Assembly: GCA_023386795.1 (NCBI GenBank)
Contig: JAEWJB010000151.1
Coordinates: forward strand, 1-33,585
DNA from: Pseudomonadota bacterium
GTDB lineage: Bacteria; Pseudomonadota; Gammaproteobacteria; Xanthomonadales; Xanthomonadaceae
Direction of reading: 5' to 3'
DNA: 33,585 bases
The position numbers and the translations under genes were made by a program. Positions within the stretch are counted from its first letter, which is position 1; each line of letters starts with the position of its first letter. Below the pieces are notes generated by a model. The model was not told the origin of the DNA. It saw only the letters and a program-made list of their open reading frames with translations, and searched no databases. This document shows, in pieces, positions 22,467 through 31,580 of the stretch.

Positions 22467-22473
22467 GCCCGGA

Positions 22474-24267
22474 TCAGCCGGCCGGCAACAGCCGGCACCA
22501 CTGGAAAGGAAAGTTGTCGCCGCCGATGCGCGCGGGCATGCGCTGGCAGCTTTCCGGGTCCAGCCGCCACCCCAGCGGCGCGAGCTGCGCCTGCGCGGCC
22601 TCGCGCAGTGCAGCGTCGGCGGCGGCGAGATCCACCGGCTTGTTGGAACGCAGGATGCACTGCCCCGGCACATGCTCGTCCAGCAGCGCACGGCGCCCGT
22701 TGCGCGAAATCTTGCGCAGCATTCCGCAGCCCGGCTGGACATCCCAGCCAAAACGCCGCGCCCAACCGTTCAAGCGTGCGACCCGCTCGGCATCGCGGTC
22801 GCCGGTGGCATGCAACATCGCGTAACGCTGCGGGTGCGCGGCGAGGATTTCGCGAGCCTTGTCGACATAGGCCGGCGAGGCCGGGAAATTGGATGCAAAC
22901 GACAGGTAGACGGCTTCGGGCGGCAGGAACGGAATCCGCCACGCCTGGGGCTCGCCCCCCACGAGTACGACCGCGCTGTCGCGTGGCGCAGGCATTGCCG
23001 GCGCTTCCACGGCAAATGCAGGCTGCCGCCATGCGGCATGACCCCAATCGGCGGCACCGTGCCATGCGTACAAGGCCAGCAGCACCATGACCGGCGTGCG
23101 CAGCCGCAGCAGGGCCGGCCCGAGCAACCGTGGCCATGCCCACCACAGCAGCAGCGGCAACAGCACTTCGATGGCTACCAGATAGCGGTGGATGCTGAAG
23201 ATCGTCTGCCACAACAGGTAGGCGACCACGAAATACACCAGCAGCGTGCGCGCGGCCGGCAGCATCGGGCGCGCGTCGGCGGGCGCGCGACGCAGCAATC
23301 GCCAAGCGATGCCGGCCACCGCCATCACATAGAGCCCCGCCCAGGCGAACTGGGTCAGGGCCAGCTCACTCACCCGCTGCGGATGCAAGGAGAACACCAG
23401 CGGCCACGCCAGCCATTCAAGCGCGCCCTTCGGCAGCCAACGCGTATCGGCCACCGACACCGGCAGCGCCAGCGGCGACTGGAACCAGGCGTTGAACTGC
23501 GGGAACAGCGGATTTCCGAACTGCTGCCACACCTGCACGAACCACGCACCGCCCACTGCGGCGAAGGCGGCCAGGGCGGCCACGGTCATGACCGCCGCAC
23601 CGGCCAGCCGCCCGCACGCACGCCCGCCGTCGGCCAGCGCGGCCAGGCCAAGCGCGACCGCGTACACCGCGTTGGTGAGCTTGAACGCCAGTGCCAGCCC
23701 GATCAGCAGGCCGGCAAACAGCCACCGCAGCGCACCGCCCTGCCCCTGTCGCGCCCGATCCTGCGCCGAGAGGATCAGCGCCAAGGCCCCCAGCACCGGC
23801 ACCGCGGTGGTGTTGTCGGCCATGGTGTTGCCCAGCTCGGACAGGAACGCGCCAGTGAACAGCCCCGCCAGCGCCAGCAGTGGAACGCGGGTGGCGCGAC
23901 GGGGATCGTCCGCCAGCACGCGCCAGGCGATCGCCGCGACCAGCGCGAACAGCAACCCGTGCCAGGCACCGAACAGGAAAGCCGCCAGCGGCCCGGGCAA
24001 ACCGGTCATCAGCGTGTACTGCAACACGTCCAGCGCCGGATTGAAGTAGCTCTGCATCTGCGCCGCGGCCAGGTCCAGACCCAGGCGACCGTGCAAGGCG
24101 GCATAGCCGTTGTAGAGGTGATAGTTGCGCAGGTCCCAGTTGGTGTCCTGGCCGCGCAGCATCGACCACAGGCCGCACAGCACGACGACCGACACGCAGG
24201 CCACGATGATGTTCGCGCGCGAATCGAAAGCCAGGCGGGCACGCAACGCGGCGCCCACGCGCCCCAC
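22474..24267 (-). CDS. Polytopic GT-C-like membrane protein (597 aa)
   Basis: A multi-pass membrane protein with roughly ten to twelve hydrophobic helices up to about residue 420 and a soluble C-terminal region with several cysteines near the end. The first external loop has DTNWDLRNYHLYNGYA (about residues 33-48), an acidic and aromatic loop of the kind found in lipid-linked-sugar (GT-C) glycosyltransferases. I do not know the exact family. I chose GTG at 24267 because TGAGG lies 6 bases upstream; a TTG at 24279, overlapping the previous stop, is an alternative. It follows the GT2 gene by 8 bases and is the last gene of a glycosyltransferase operon. A role in adding a sugar from a polyprenyl-phosphate donor to a surface structure is an inference. 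Confidence 0.7.
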   Translation of the reverse strand: MGRVGAALRARLAFDSRANIIVACVSVVVLCGLWSMLRGQDTNWDLRNYHLYNGYAALHGRLGLDLAAAQMQSYFNPALDVLQYTLMTGLPGPLAAFLFGAWHGLLFALVAAIAWRVLADDPRRATRVPLLALAGLFTGAFLSELGNTMADNTTAVPVLGALALILSAQDRARQGQGGALRWLFAGLLIGLALAFKLTNAVYAVALGLAALADGGRACGRLAGAAVMTVAALAAFAAVGGAWFVQVWQQFGNPLFPQFNAWFQSPLALPVSVADTRWLPKGALEWLAWPLVFSLHPQRVSELALTQFAWAGLYVMAVAGIAWRLLRRAPADARPMLPAARTLLVYFVVAYLLWQTIFSIHRYLVAIEVLLPLLLWWAWPRLLGPALLRLRTPVMVLLALYAWHGAADWGHAAWRQPAFAVEAPAMPAPRDSAVVLVGGEPQAWRIPFLPPEAVYLSFASNFPASPAYVDKAREILAAHPQRYAMLHATGDRDAERVARLNGWARRFGWDVQPGCGMLRKISRNGRRALLDEHVPGQCILRSNKPVDLAAADAALREAAQAQLAPLGWRLDPESCQRMPARIGGDNFPFQWCRLLPAG

Positions 24268-24275
24268 GAACCGCC

Positions 24276-25250
24276 TCAAGCGCGCGTCCCCGGGCGAGGC
24301 ACCGAGAGATAGGCCAGATGCTTGGCCTCGATGCGGCCGCGCGTCACCGTGTCGAGGATGAGCCCACAGGCCAGCAGCAGGAAGCCGAGCAGCATCAGTG
24401 CCACGCACAGGATCGCGGTGGGAAAGCGCGGCACCAGGCCGGTCTGCACGTAGGTTTCCAGCAGCGGCACCGCCAGCCCCAACGAGGTCAGCACGCAGGC
24501 GGCAAAGCCGACCGAGAAGAACAGCAACGGCCGCTCGGCCTTGAACAGCTTCACGATGGTCATCAGGATCCGCCAACCATCACGCCAGGTATTGAGCTTG
24601 CTTTGCGAGCCCTCCGGGCGCACGCCGTAGGCGGTCGCCACTTCGGCCACCGGCATGCGCAGCTGCAGAGCATGCACGGCCAGCTCGGTCTCGGTCTCGA
24701 ATCCTTGCGCATGCGCGGCAAACGACTTCACGTAGCGGCGCGAGAAGACACGGTAGCCGGAAAGCATGTCATCGAAGCTGCGACCGAACAGCAGGCCGGC
24801 GCAACGGGTCAGCAGCACATTGCCGACGCGATGGCCCGGGCGATAGGCGGCCTGCGCCTGGTCACGCCGCGCGCCCACCACCATGTCCAGCCCCTCGGCG
24901 AGCAGCCGCTCGACCAGTGCGGGCGCCGCGCTGGCGTCGTAGGTATCGTCGCCATCCACCATCACGTAGATATCCGCCTCGACATCGGCGAACGCGCGGC
25001 GCACGACATTGCCCTTCCCTTGCAGCCCGACCGCATGCACCTGCGCGCCAGCCGCGCGCGCCTGCGCAGCGGTGGCGTCGCGCGAGTTGTTGTCGAACAC
25101 GTGGATCGCCGCGTCGGGCAGCGCCACGGCGAAATCGCCGACGACCTTGGCGATGGTGGCCGCCTCGTTGTGGCAGGGCACGACCACGGCGACGCGCAGG
25201 CCGGCGTTGACGGAAAGAGGAAGGCGGGCAGGTGAGTTCATGACGTCCAT
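24276..25250 (-). CDS. Family 2 glycosyltransferase, GtrB/DPM-like
   Basis: A 324-aa GT-A enzyme with two C-terminal membrane helices (about residues 240-262 and 273-295). The nucleotide-sugar fold is shown by VVVPCHNEAATIAKVV (near 21-36), DNNSRDATA, and VDGDDTYD with the metal-binding Asp residues (about 97-104). MLSGYRVFSRRYVKSF and GFETETELAVHAL are typical of enzymes that charge a polyprenyl phosphate with a sugar. In O-antigen or lipid modification systems such an enzyme makes the donor for a membrane GT-C enzyme, and two candidates flank it here. No GtrA-type flippase is seen. The ATG at 25250 lacks a good Shine-Dalgarno sequence; an in-frame ATG at 25241 is possible. It begins 15 bases after the upstream glycosyltransferase gene. 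Confidence 0.85.
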   Translation of the reverse strand: MDVMNSPARLPLSVNAGLRVAVVVPCHNEAATIAKVVGDFAVALPDAAIHVFDNNSRDATAAQARAAGAQVHAVGLQGKGNVVRRAFADVEADIYVMVDGDDTYDASAAPALVERLLAEGLDMVVGARRDQAQAAYRPGHRVGNVLLTRCAGLLFGRSFDDMLSGYRVFSRRYVKSFAAHAQGFETETELAVHALQLRMPVAEVATAYGVRPEGSQSKLNTWRDGWRILMTIVKLFKAERPLLFFSVGFAACVLTSLGLAVPLLETYVQTGLVPRFPTAILCVALMLLGFLLLACGLILDTVTRGRIEAKHLAYLSVPRPGTRA

Positions 25251-25265
25251 TGTCGCTTGGATCGA

Positions 25266-27113
25266 TTACCGGCGGATCACGTCGAAGGGTTGCTCCCACC
25301 ATTCCTCGACGCTGCCATCGTGCCCGTGCAGGCGCAGGCCCAGCCAGTGGCGCCCGGCGCGCAGCCCGCGCGTGTCGAGCTGCGCGCGGAATGCCACGTC
25401 GGGATGCTGGGGGTCGTTGCTCTGCGGCCAACTGGGGCGCACGTCCAGCGTGCCGCCATATTCGGCGGTGGCGGCGACGCGGCCGTCAACGAGAATTTCC
25501 ACCGTGCGCAGGCCCACGCCGTCCTTGAAGGCCCAGCCGGCGACTTCCAGCGTGGGCGTATCGACGCGCACGCCCGGCAGCGGCGCATCCACCCACGCCA
25601 TCGCCGGGGCGATGCATGGCCCCTCGGCGCGCGCCTGCGGCAGGTGGAACAGCAGGAAGCGCTGGTAGCCGTGGTCGGTGGACACCTGGCGCACCGGCGG
25701 CGGCAATGGCCCGACGATGTCGCAAACCTGGTGGTAACGCTCGAGCAGGTCGCGATAGCGGTGGTCGCTGGGCGAGAGCACCAGCAGACGCGGTGCATCG
25801 CGCTTGTCGCCGGAGAGCAGCCCCCACTGTGCCAGCTGCGCGCTGCGGCCGTGTTTTTCGTTCAATGGCGCCGGCAGCACTTCGATGTCGGCATCGCCCA
25901 GGGCGAAGCCCAGCTCGGCGCCCACCTTGAAGTTGTCGGCCAGCACGCGAGTGCCCGGCGGCATCTTCGCCAGTTCCTGGCGCACGGCGCGTGCCAGCGG
26001 CTGCCAGCCGGCGAAATTGCGCGGGTAGTACTTTTCCCCCGCCGCCTGCTCGCGCACCGAAGGCACCGAGACCGCGAGGTAGTAGCCATAGGCGCACAGC
26101 ATGCCGGCCACCGCCATCGCCCAGGTCGCGCGCCGCCAGCGGCGCGGCCAACGCATCAGGACCACCGGCACTGCCGCCAGCAGCGCCAGGTAACCGGGAA
26201 GTGGCCAGTGGAAGCTGATGCGTTCGGCATCGCTGAAGAAGCCCAGCGCGAAGATCATCACGGTGGACACGCCGCCCACCAGGCCGAAGTAGCGCCACTG
26301 CGCACGGATGCCGCCACCGGTACGGGTACCGGCCATGGCCACGCGCAGCATCGCCCAGGCCAGCAGCGGGGTGACCATCAAGGTCTGGATCAGCAGGAAC
26401 TGGAAACCGGTCCATTGGAACGTCCAAGGATGGCGATCCACCAGTTGGAAGCGCAGGCCGGCCTCGTCGTGGTCGCTGTTCCACAGCAGCAAGGGCAGCC
26501 ACGCCAGCAGGCCGGCGCTGAGCGCGATCCAGATGCGCGGGTCGCGCATCACGTGGCGCCCCTGCGGCAGCACCATCAGCGCGATGAAGCCCACGCCGAT
26601 CACCCCGGCGAAGCGATAGTGGCTCAGCGCGCCGATGACCAGGCCGATGGCCAGCTGCAGCGCGCTGCCGGCCTCTACCTCGCGCAGCAGCCGCGCGCCG
26701 GCATCCAGGCACAGCACCGCGGCCAGTGCCATCGGCACGTCCGGCACGGCGAGGATGCCCAGCGTGGCCGACAGCGGCATCAGCAGCGCCAGGCTGCCGG
26801 CCTGCCAGCCACAGGTGCCACCGAACCAGCGCCGTGCGATGTGGGCGATCAGCCAGGGCAGCAGCGAGGCAATGACCAGGAACGGCAGGCGCAACGCCAG
26901 CACGTGGTTGCCGCCCAGCGCCACGCCAAGGCGGGCGAGCCAGGCGGTCATGCCCGGCAGGTCGGAATAGGCCGCGGCCAGGTGCTGGCCTTCCTGCCAG
27001 TAGAACGCTTCGTCGACGAAAAGCGGCAGGCGAGCGGCAATGACCACCTTGACGGCGGTCAGCAACGTCCACAGGATCACGAAGTTGCGATGCGCGCGCT
27101 GTTCTCCCTGCAT
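25266..27113 (-). CDS. PMT/ArnT-like membrane glycosyltransferase with C-terminal beta-domain
   Basis: A 615-aa protein of the GT-C superfamily. The first loop holds the catalytic acidic pair Asp34-Glu35 in LFVDEAFYWQ, followed by SDLPGMTAWLARLG, the arrangement seen in ArnT and bacterial PMT enzymes. About ten to twelve membrane helices run to about residue 370, then a periplasmic domain. The last about 110 residues, with LEVAGWAFKDGVGLRTVEILVDG and GLRAGRHWLGLRLHG, look like an immunoglobulin-like beta-sandwich, an unusual addition. The ATG at 27113 is used; a start at 27170 would overlap the divergent moxR gene. It heads the three-gene glycosyltransferase operon; 39 bases separate it from moxR. 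The acceptor is unknown. Confidence 0.82.
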   Translation of the reverse strand: MQGEQRAHRNFVILWTLLTAVKVVIAARLPLFVDEAFYWQEGQHLAAAYSDLPGMTAWLARLGVALGGNHVLALRLPFLVIASLLPWLIAHIARRWFGGTCGWQAGSLALLMPLSATLGILAVPDVPMALAAVLCLDAGARLLREVEAGSALQLAIGLVIGALSHYRFAGVIGVGFIALMVLPQGRHVMRDPRIWIALSAGLLAWLPLLLWNSDHDEAGLRFQLVDRHPWTFQWTGFQFLLIQTLMVTPLLAWAMLRVAMAGTRTGGGIRAQWRYFGLVGGVSTVMIFALGFFSDAERISFHWPLPGYLALLAAVPVVLMRWPRRWRRATWAMAVAGMLCAYGYYLAVSVPSVREQAAGEKYYPRNFAGWQPLARAVRQELAKMPPGTRVLADNFKVGAELGFALGDADIEVLPAPLNEKHGRSAQLAQWGLLSGDKRDAPRLLVLSPSDHRYRDLLERYHQVCDIVGPLPPPVRQVSTDHGYQRFLLFHLPQARAEGPCIAPAMAWVDAPLPGVRVDTPTLEVAGWAFKDGVGLRTVEILVDGRVAATAEYGGTLDVRPSWPQSNDPQHPDVAFRAQLDTRGLRAGRHWLGLRLHGHDGSVEEWWEQPFDVIRR

Positions 27114-27152
27114 TGCCTCGCCACTCAATCCTTCATCGATTCCGGGAACGTG

Positions 27153-28106
27153 ATGTCGACACCGCCACAAGCGACGGAAATGCTAACCGATGCGCTGCGC
27201 GAATCGCTGCGCCGGGCCCAGACGCAGGTCAATTCGCTCCTGCTGGGCAAATCGCACGAAGTGCGCCTGGCCTTCGTGGCCCTGCTCTCCGGCGGCCACC
27301 TGCTGATCGAAGACCTGCCCGGCCTGGGCAAGACCACGCTGGCGCATGCCCTGGCCTCCAGTCTGGGCCTGGGCTTCCAGCGCGTCCAGTTCACCTCCGA
27401 CCTGCTGCCCGCCGACGTGCTCGGCGTCTCGGTCTACGATGCCACCGCGCGCCGGTTCCAGTTCCATCCCGGCCCGGTCTTCACGCAGGTACTGCTGGCC
27501 GACGAGATCAACCGCGCCCCGCCGCGCACGCAAAGCGCGCTGCTGGAGGCCATGGCCGAGCAGCAGGTCACGCTGGACGGCGAAACCCACGCGTTGCCCG
27601 AGCCGTTCTTCGTGATCGCCACGCAGAACCCGGTCGATCTCTCCGGCACCTTCCCGCTGCCGGACTCGCAACTGGATCGCTTCCTGCTGCGGCTCACGCT
27701 GGGCTATCCCAATGCCGAGTCCGAACGCGCGCTGCTCAGCGGCAGCGACCGCCGCCACCTCATCGCGCAGGCCGAGCCCTGCCTCACCGACCACGACGTG
27801 CTCACGCTGCGCCGCGCGGTGGAGGACGTGCATGCCAGCGATGCGTTGATCCATTACGTGCAGAACCTGCTCGCGCGCAGCCGCCAGTACGCCGGCGTGC
27901 GCGTGGGCCTGTCCCCGCGCGCGGGCATCGCGTTGCTGCGCGCGGCCAAGGCGTATGCGCTGCTGCTGGGCCGTGCGCACGTGCTGCCGGAGGACATCCA
28001 GGCGCTGTTCGAGGCGGTGGCCGGGCATCGTCTGGTGGCCGAGGCTGAAAGCGTGTCCGGCGCGGCGCTGGCCAAGAAGATCCTGCACAGCGTGCCGGTC
28101 GATTGA
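27153..28106 (+). CDS. MoxR-family AAA+ ATPase
   Basis: A 317-aa ATPase of the MoxR type, thought to act as a chaperone for maturation of partner complexes. Walker A is PGLGKTT with Lys60; Walker B is LLADEINRAPPR with Asp117-Glu118. Sensor 1 lies in FFVIATQNPVD, and GVSPRAG-like GLSPRAGIALLRAAKA near the C-terminus carries sensor 2. The ATG at 27153 follows GGGAA. It is the first gene of a four-gene unit with DUF58, transglutaminase and lipoprotein genes, the usual MoxR companions. The promoter must lie in or before the 39-base gap shared with the divergent glycosyltransferase operon. Confidence 0.92.
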   Translation: MSTPPQATEMLTDALRESLRRAQTQVNSLLLGKSHEVRLAFVALLSGGHLLIEDLPGLGKTTLAHALASSLGLGFQRVQFTSDLLPADVLGVSVYDATARRFQFHPGPVFTQVLLADEINRAPPRTQSALLEAMAEQQVTLDGETHALPEPFFVIATQNPVDLSGTFPLPDSQLDRFLLRLTLGYPNAESERALLSGSDRRHLIAQAEPCLTDHDVLTLRRAVEDVHASDALIHYVQNLLARSRQYAGVRVGLSPRAGIALLRAAKAYALLLGRAHVLPEDIQALFEAVAGHRLVAEAESVSGAALAKKILHSVPVD

Positions 28107-28137
28107 TGCCACGCCCCCGCCCCACCGGAGCGCGGCA

Positions 28138-29097
28138 ATGAACCGCCAAGCCGCGCTCGCCGGTTGGCGCCGGCTCGCGTTGCTGGCGCGCCCGCGCAGT
28201 ACCGAAGCGCTGCCGGTGCGCCTGGACCGCCGGCGCATCTATGTGCTGCCGACCGCGTTCGGCGCCTTCATCGGCCTGTTGTTGATGGCGATGCTGCTCG
28301 GCGCGCTGAACTACAACAACAACCCCGCGCTGTTGCTGGCGTTGCTGCTCGGCGCGGCGGCGATCGCCAGCGCGATCATGGCGCACTTGCAGCTCTCCGG
28401 CCTTGAACTCACCGCCCTGGCCGCCGACCCGGTGCCCGCCGGCACGCCGCTGCACCTGCGCCTGGTATTCGCCGCGCATGACGCGCGCACGCGGCGCGGC
28501 CTGTGCCTGCAGCATCCGGACGACACGACGTGGTGCTCGGTCGGCGATGCCGATGACCACGCCGCCGAACTGCGCCTGCCGACCACGCGCCGCGGCTGGC
28601 GGGAGATCGGGCGGTTGCGGCTGTCCACCACCCATCCACTGGGGCTGGTGCGTGCCTGGTCGTGGCTGTGGCCGGACGTGCCCCTGCTGGTCTATCCCAC
28701 CCCCGAAACCGACGGCCCGCCACTGCCGCTGGGCGAAGGCCATCCCACCGGCGCGCGCCTGCACGCACAGGGCGAAGACCTGCACCAACTGCGCCCCTAT
28801 CGCACCGGCGATGCGCGTCGTGCCATCGCATGGAAGCATTCGGCGCGACGCGACAACCTGCTCGTGCGCGAATACGAGCAGCCGACCGGTGTGGACGTGC
28901 AGCTCGACTGGCGCGCACTGGCGGGCCTGCCCTACGAACGCCGTATCGCGCGCCTGGCGCGCTGGGTCGAGGAGGCCGAGCGCGAAGGCCGGCGCTATCG
29001 GCTCAACCTGCCCGGACAAGCCGCACTGGGGCCGGCACGCGGCGCGCAGCATCGCCACGAATGCCTGCGCGCGCTGGCGCTGCTGCCGCATGCGTGA
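28138..29097 (+). CDS. DUF58 domain membrane protein
   Basis: A 319-aa protein with two N-terminal membrane helices (about residues 37-58 and 60-84) and a C-terminal von Willebrand-like DUF58 region. The family motif is seen in LRPYRTGDARRAIAWKHSAR followed by NLLVREYEQP (about residues 219-252). DUF58 proteins are regular partners of MoxR ATPases; their biochemical role is not settled. The ATG at 28138 has GGAGCG upstream. It starts 31 bases after moxR, and its stop overlaps the start of the transglutaminase gene by 8 bases, so the two are translationally coupled. Confidence 0.88.
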   Translation: MNRQAALAGWRRLALLARPRSTEALPVRLDRRRIYVLPTAFGAFIGLLLMAMLLGALNYNNNPALLLALLLGAAAIASAIMAHLQLSGLELTALAADPVPAGTPLHLRLVFAAHDARTRRGLCLQHPDDTTWCSVGDADDHAAELRLPTTRRGWREIGRLRLSTTHPLGLVRAWSWLWPDVPLLVYPTPETDGPPLPLGEGHPTGARLHAQGEDLHQLRPYRTGDARRAIAWKHSARRDNLLVREYEQPTGVDVQLDWRALAGLPYERRIARLARWVEEAEREGRRYRLNLPGQAALGPARGAQHRHECLRALALLPHA

Positions 29098-31039
29098 GTC
29101 CCCTGCCCTTTCGCCGCGCAGCCGCGCCTGGCTGGCCGCCACCACCGGGTTGTGCCTGCTGCCGCTGTTGTTGCAGCTGCCGGCCCTGCTCGCCTGGGTG
29201 TTCGCCGGGTCGGCGCTGCTGACAATCGTGCTCGCCTGGCGCCGCGCGGTGCCGCCGCCGTTGCGCGTGCTGTTGCTGCTGGCCATGCTCGCCGCGGTCT
29301 ACTGGCAGGCCGGCCTGCGCTTCGGCCGCGACACCGGCTGTGCGCTGCTGGCTTCGATGCTGGCGATCAAATCCAGCGAACTGCGCACGCTGCGCGATGG
29401 CCGCAGCCTGCTCGGCTTCGCGCTGTTCGCGCCGTTCTCCGCCTTCCTGCTCGACCAGGGCCCGCTGACCACCGTGCTGGCGTTGCTGGCCGTGCTGGCG
29501 GCCGTGCTGTGCATGGCACAGCTGGCCGACGCCGAATCACACACCGGCGGCACCCCCTGGCGCGAACAGATGCGCGTGATGCGACGGATCACGGTGATCG
29601 GCCTGCCGCTCGCGCTGGCCGCGTTCTGGCTGTTCCCGCGGCTGGGTTCGCCGCTATGGGGCATCCCCGAACGCACCATGTCCAAACCGGGATTGTCGGA
29701 AAAGATGTCGCCGGGCGAGTGGATCGACCTGATGGCCGACGATACGCCCGCGCTGCGTGCCCAGTTCTTCGGTCCCGTGCCGCCGCCCGAACAGCGCTAC
29801 TGGCGTGGCCCGGTGCTGTGGGACTTCGACGGCAGGGACTGGACCTCGCCGCAATGGCACGAGGCGTCGCCGATGCCGGCGGTGCAACCGGGCACGGCGC
29901 GCTGGTCGTACCAGATCGACTACGAGGCCACCGACGACCGCCGGCTGGTGGCGCTCGACCTGCCATTGCAGGCGCCGGCCGGCACGCGGCTCACACCCGA
30001 CTACGAACTGATGAGCCAGCAGCCGCTCACCGGCCTGACCCGCTGGCGGCTGCAATCTGCCGCGCCCCGGGCCTTCGAGGCGACGCTGCCGCCCATGCTG
30101 CGCCGCGCCGCGCTGCGCCTGCCGGCCGGCTACAACCCACGCGCGCTCGCGCTGGGGCAGCAGTGGCGACGCGAAGCCGGGCGCAGCGATGATGCCGTGA
30201 TCCGCCGCGCGATGGCCTGGATCCATGCCGAGTTCTCCTACACCCTCACCACCCCGCTGCTCGGCCACGACAGCGTCGACGAATTCCTCTTCCAGTACAA
30301 AAGCGGCTTCTGTGAACATTTCAGCTCCGCGTTCGTGGTGCTGATGCGGGCGGCCGGCATTCCCGCGCGCGTGGTGACCGGGTATGCCGGCGGCGTGCGC
30401 AATCCGATCGGCGACTACTACGTGGTCCGCCGCATGGACGCCCATGCCTGGGCCGAGGTGTGGCTGGAAGGCCGTGGCTGGGTGCGCGTAGACCCCACCG
30501 CGGCGGTGGCGCCCGAGCGCGTCTACGACACCCTGGAAAACCGCCTCGCCCAGCAGGACGGCACCGGCGCGCAGCTGGACGCGCGCTGGGCCGGCAACGT
30601 CGGCGACTGGTTGCGCCGTGGCTGGAACGAGCTGGTGTTGAGCTTCAACGCCGAGCGCCAGCAGCATCTGCTGCGGCCGCTGGGCATTGACCGGCTGGAA
30701 CCTTCGCAGCTGATCGCCCTGTTCGTCTGCGCCGCGCTGCTGGCGCTGGGCTGGATGGCCTGGCTGCTGGCCCGCGGCGAACGCGAGCGCGACCCGCTGC
30801 TGCGTGCCTGGCGCCGCGTGGGCCAGCGCTACGCGCGGCATGGCCTGGCGCGCGAACCGCACGAGCCGGCGCTGGACTGGGCTGCCCGGGTGGACCGGGA
30901 ACTTGCCGACCCGGCGCTGGTCGTACTCAGCCGACGTTTCGCCGAAGCGCGCTACGCTGCCCACGTCGCCGACAGCGCACGCCGGCAACTGATCAAAAAC
31001 CTGCACCAACATCGCCCGAACACCGGAGCTTCGCCATGA
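29090..31039 (+). CDS. TgpA-type transglutaminase-like membrane protein
   Basis: A 649-aa protein with an N-terminal set of about five to six membrane helices (residues about 15-170), a periplasmic transglutaminase-core domain, one membrane helix near residues 544-563 and a cytoplasmic C-terminal domain (DUF4129-like). The catalytic triad is complete: Cys408 in KSGFCEHFSSAF, His452 in MDAHAWAEVW and Asp468 in VRVDPTAAV. The Pseudomonas homologue TgpA is essential there. The ATG at 29090 lies inside the end of the DUF58 gene, and its own stop overlaps the next start (ATGA). The substrate, perhaps a periplasmic or cell-wall protein, is unknown. Confidence 0.9.
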   Translation: MRESPALSPRSRAWLAATTGLCLLPLLLQLPALLAWVFAGSALLTIVLAWRRAVPPPLRVLLLLAMLAAVYWQAGLRFGRDTGCALLASMLAIKSSELRTLRDGRSLLGFALFAPFSAFLLDQGPLTTVLALLAVLAAVLCMAQLADAESHTGGTPWREQMRVMRRITVIGLPLALAAFWLFPRLGSPLWGIPERTMSKPGLSEKMSPGEWIDLMADDTPALRAQFFGPVPPPEQRYWRGPVLWDFDGRDWTSPQWHEASPMPAVQPGTARWSYQIDYEATDDRRLVALDLPLQAPAGTRLTPDYELMSQQPLTGLTRWRLQSAAPRAFEATLPPMLRRAALRLPAGYNPRALALGQQWRREAGRSDDAVIRRAMAWIHAEFSYTLTTPLLGHDSVDEFLFQYKSGFCEHFSSAFVVLMRAAGIPARVVTGYAGGVRNPIGDYYVVRRMDAHAWAEVWLEGRGWVRVDPTAAVAPERVYDTLENRLAQQDGTGAQLDARWAGNVGDWLRRGWNELVLSFNAERQQHLLRPLGIDRLEPSQLIALFVCAALLALGWMAWLLARGERERDPLLRAWRRVGQRYARHGLAREPHEPALDWAARVDRELADPALVVLSRRFAEARYAAHVADSARRQLIKNLHQHRPNTGASP

Positions 31040-31557
31040 ACATCCGCTTGGTACTTCCCGTCATCGCCGCGCTGTCGCTGGCGGCGTGCGCCACCGCGCC
31101 CAAGCCCCTGCAGGGGCAGTTCAATCCGGTCGCACCGCGCGAGGCCGCCGCGCAGCCGGGCGCCCTGGTGCGCTGGGGTGGCAGCATCATCGAAACCCGG
31201 CCGGGCCCGGACCAGACCTGCTTCCAGATGCTCGGCCGCCCGCTGGCCGGCACCGGGCGCCCGTCGAGCAGCGACAGCGACGCCAATGACGGCCGCTTCA
31301 TCGCCTGCCGCACCGGCTTCTACGATCCGGCGATCTTCCAGGCCGGCCGCGAGGTGACCTTCATCGGCAAGATCGCAGGCTCCGAGAACACCCGCATCGG
31401 CGATTTCGAGTACCGCGTGCCGAAGATCGAGGCGGACGTGGTGTACCTGTGGCCGGTGGTGCGCGAGGTGCAGGTGGTCGATCCGTGGGGTCCGTATGGC
31501 CCGTACGGCCCGTGGGGCCCGAGCCCGTGGTGGGGCCCGCGCTGGGGCTGGTGGTGA
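31036..31557 (+). CDS. Slp-family outer-membrane lipoprotein with Gly/Pro/Trp tail
   Basis: A 173-aa lipoprotein. The signal peptide ends in the lipobox LAAC, so Cys18 would be lipidated; Ala at +2 predicts outer-membrane sorting. The body matches the Slp (starvation-inducible lipoprotein) family: VRWGGSIIE, a variable region, CRTGFYDPAIFQAGREVTFIGKI and FEYRVPKIEADVVYLWP. The last about 25 residues are built of short repeats such as GPYGPYGPWGP and end in tryptophans, an odd low-complexity aromatic tail. The ATG overlaps the transglutaminase stop in an ATGA junction. A strong terminator follows the gene. Confidence 0.85.
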   Translation: MNIRLVLPVIAALSLAACATAPKPLQGQFNPVAPREAAAQPGALVRWGGSIIETRPGPDQTCFQMLGRPLAGTGRPSSSDSDANDGRFIACRTGFYDPAIFQAGREVTFIGKIAGSENTRIGDFEYRVPKIEADVVYLWPVVREVQVVDPWGPYGPYGPWGPSPWWGPRWGWW

Positions 31558-31580
31558 TGCGATAACCGCGCTTGCCCGCA

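Noticed and set aside
25257..27152. Open frame of more than 600 codons before moxR in the same frame
   Set aside because: It is the antisense of the PMT/ArnT-like gene and has low-complexity Gln/His/Arg content; only the part from 27153 looks like a real protein (MoxR).
27153..31557. MoxR operon as a phage-defence system
   Set aside because: MoxR ATPases occur in some defence islands, but the DUF58-transglutaminase set is a common housekeeping arrangement and no nuclease, methylase or effector gene is near.
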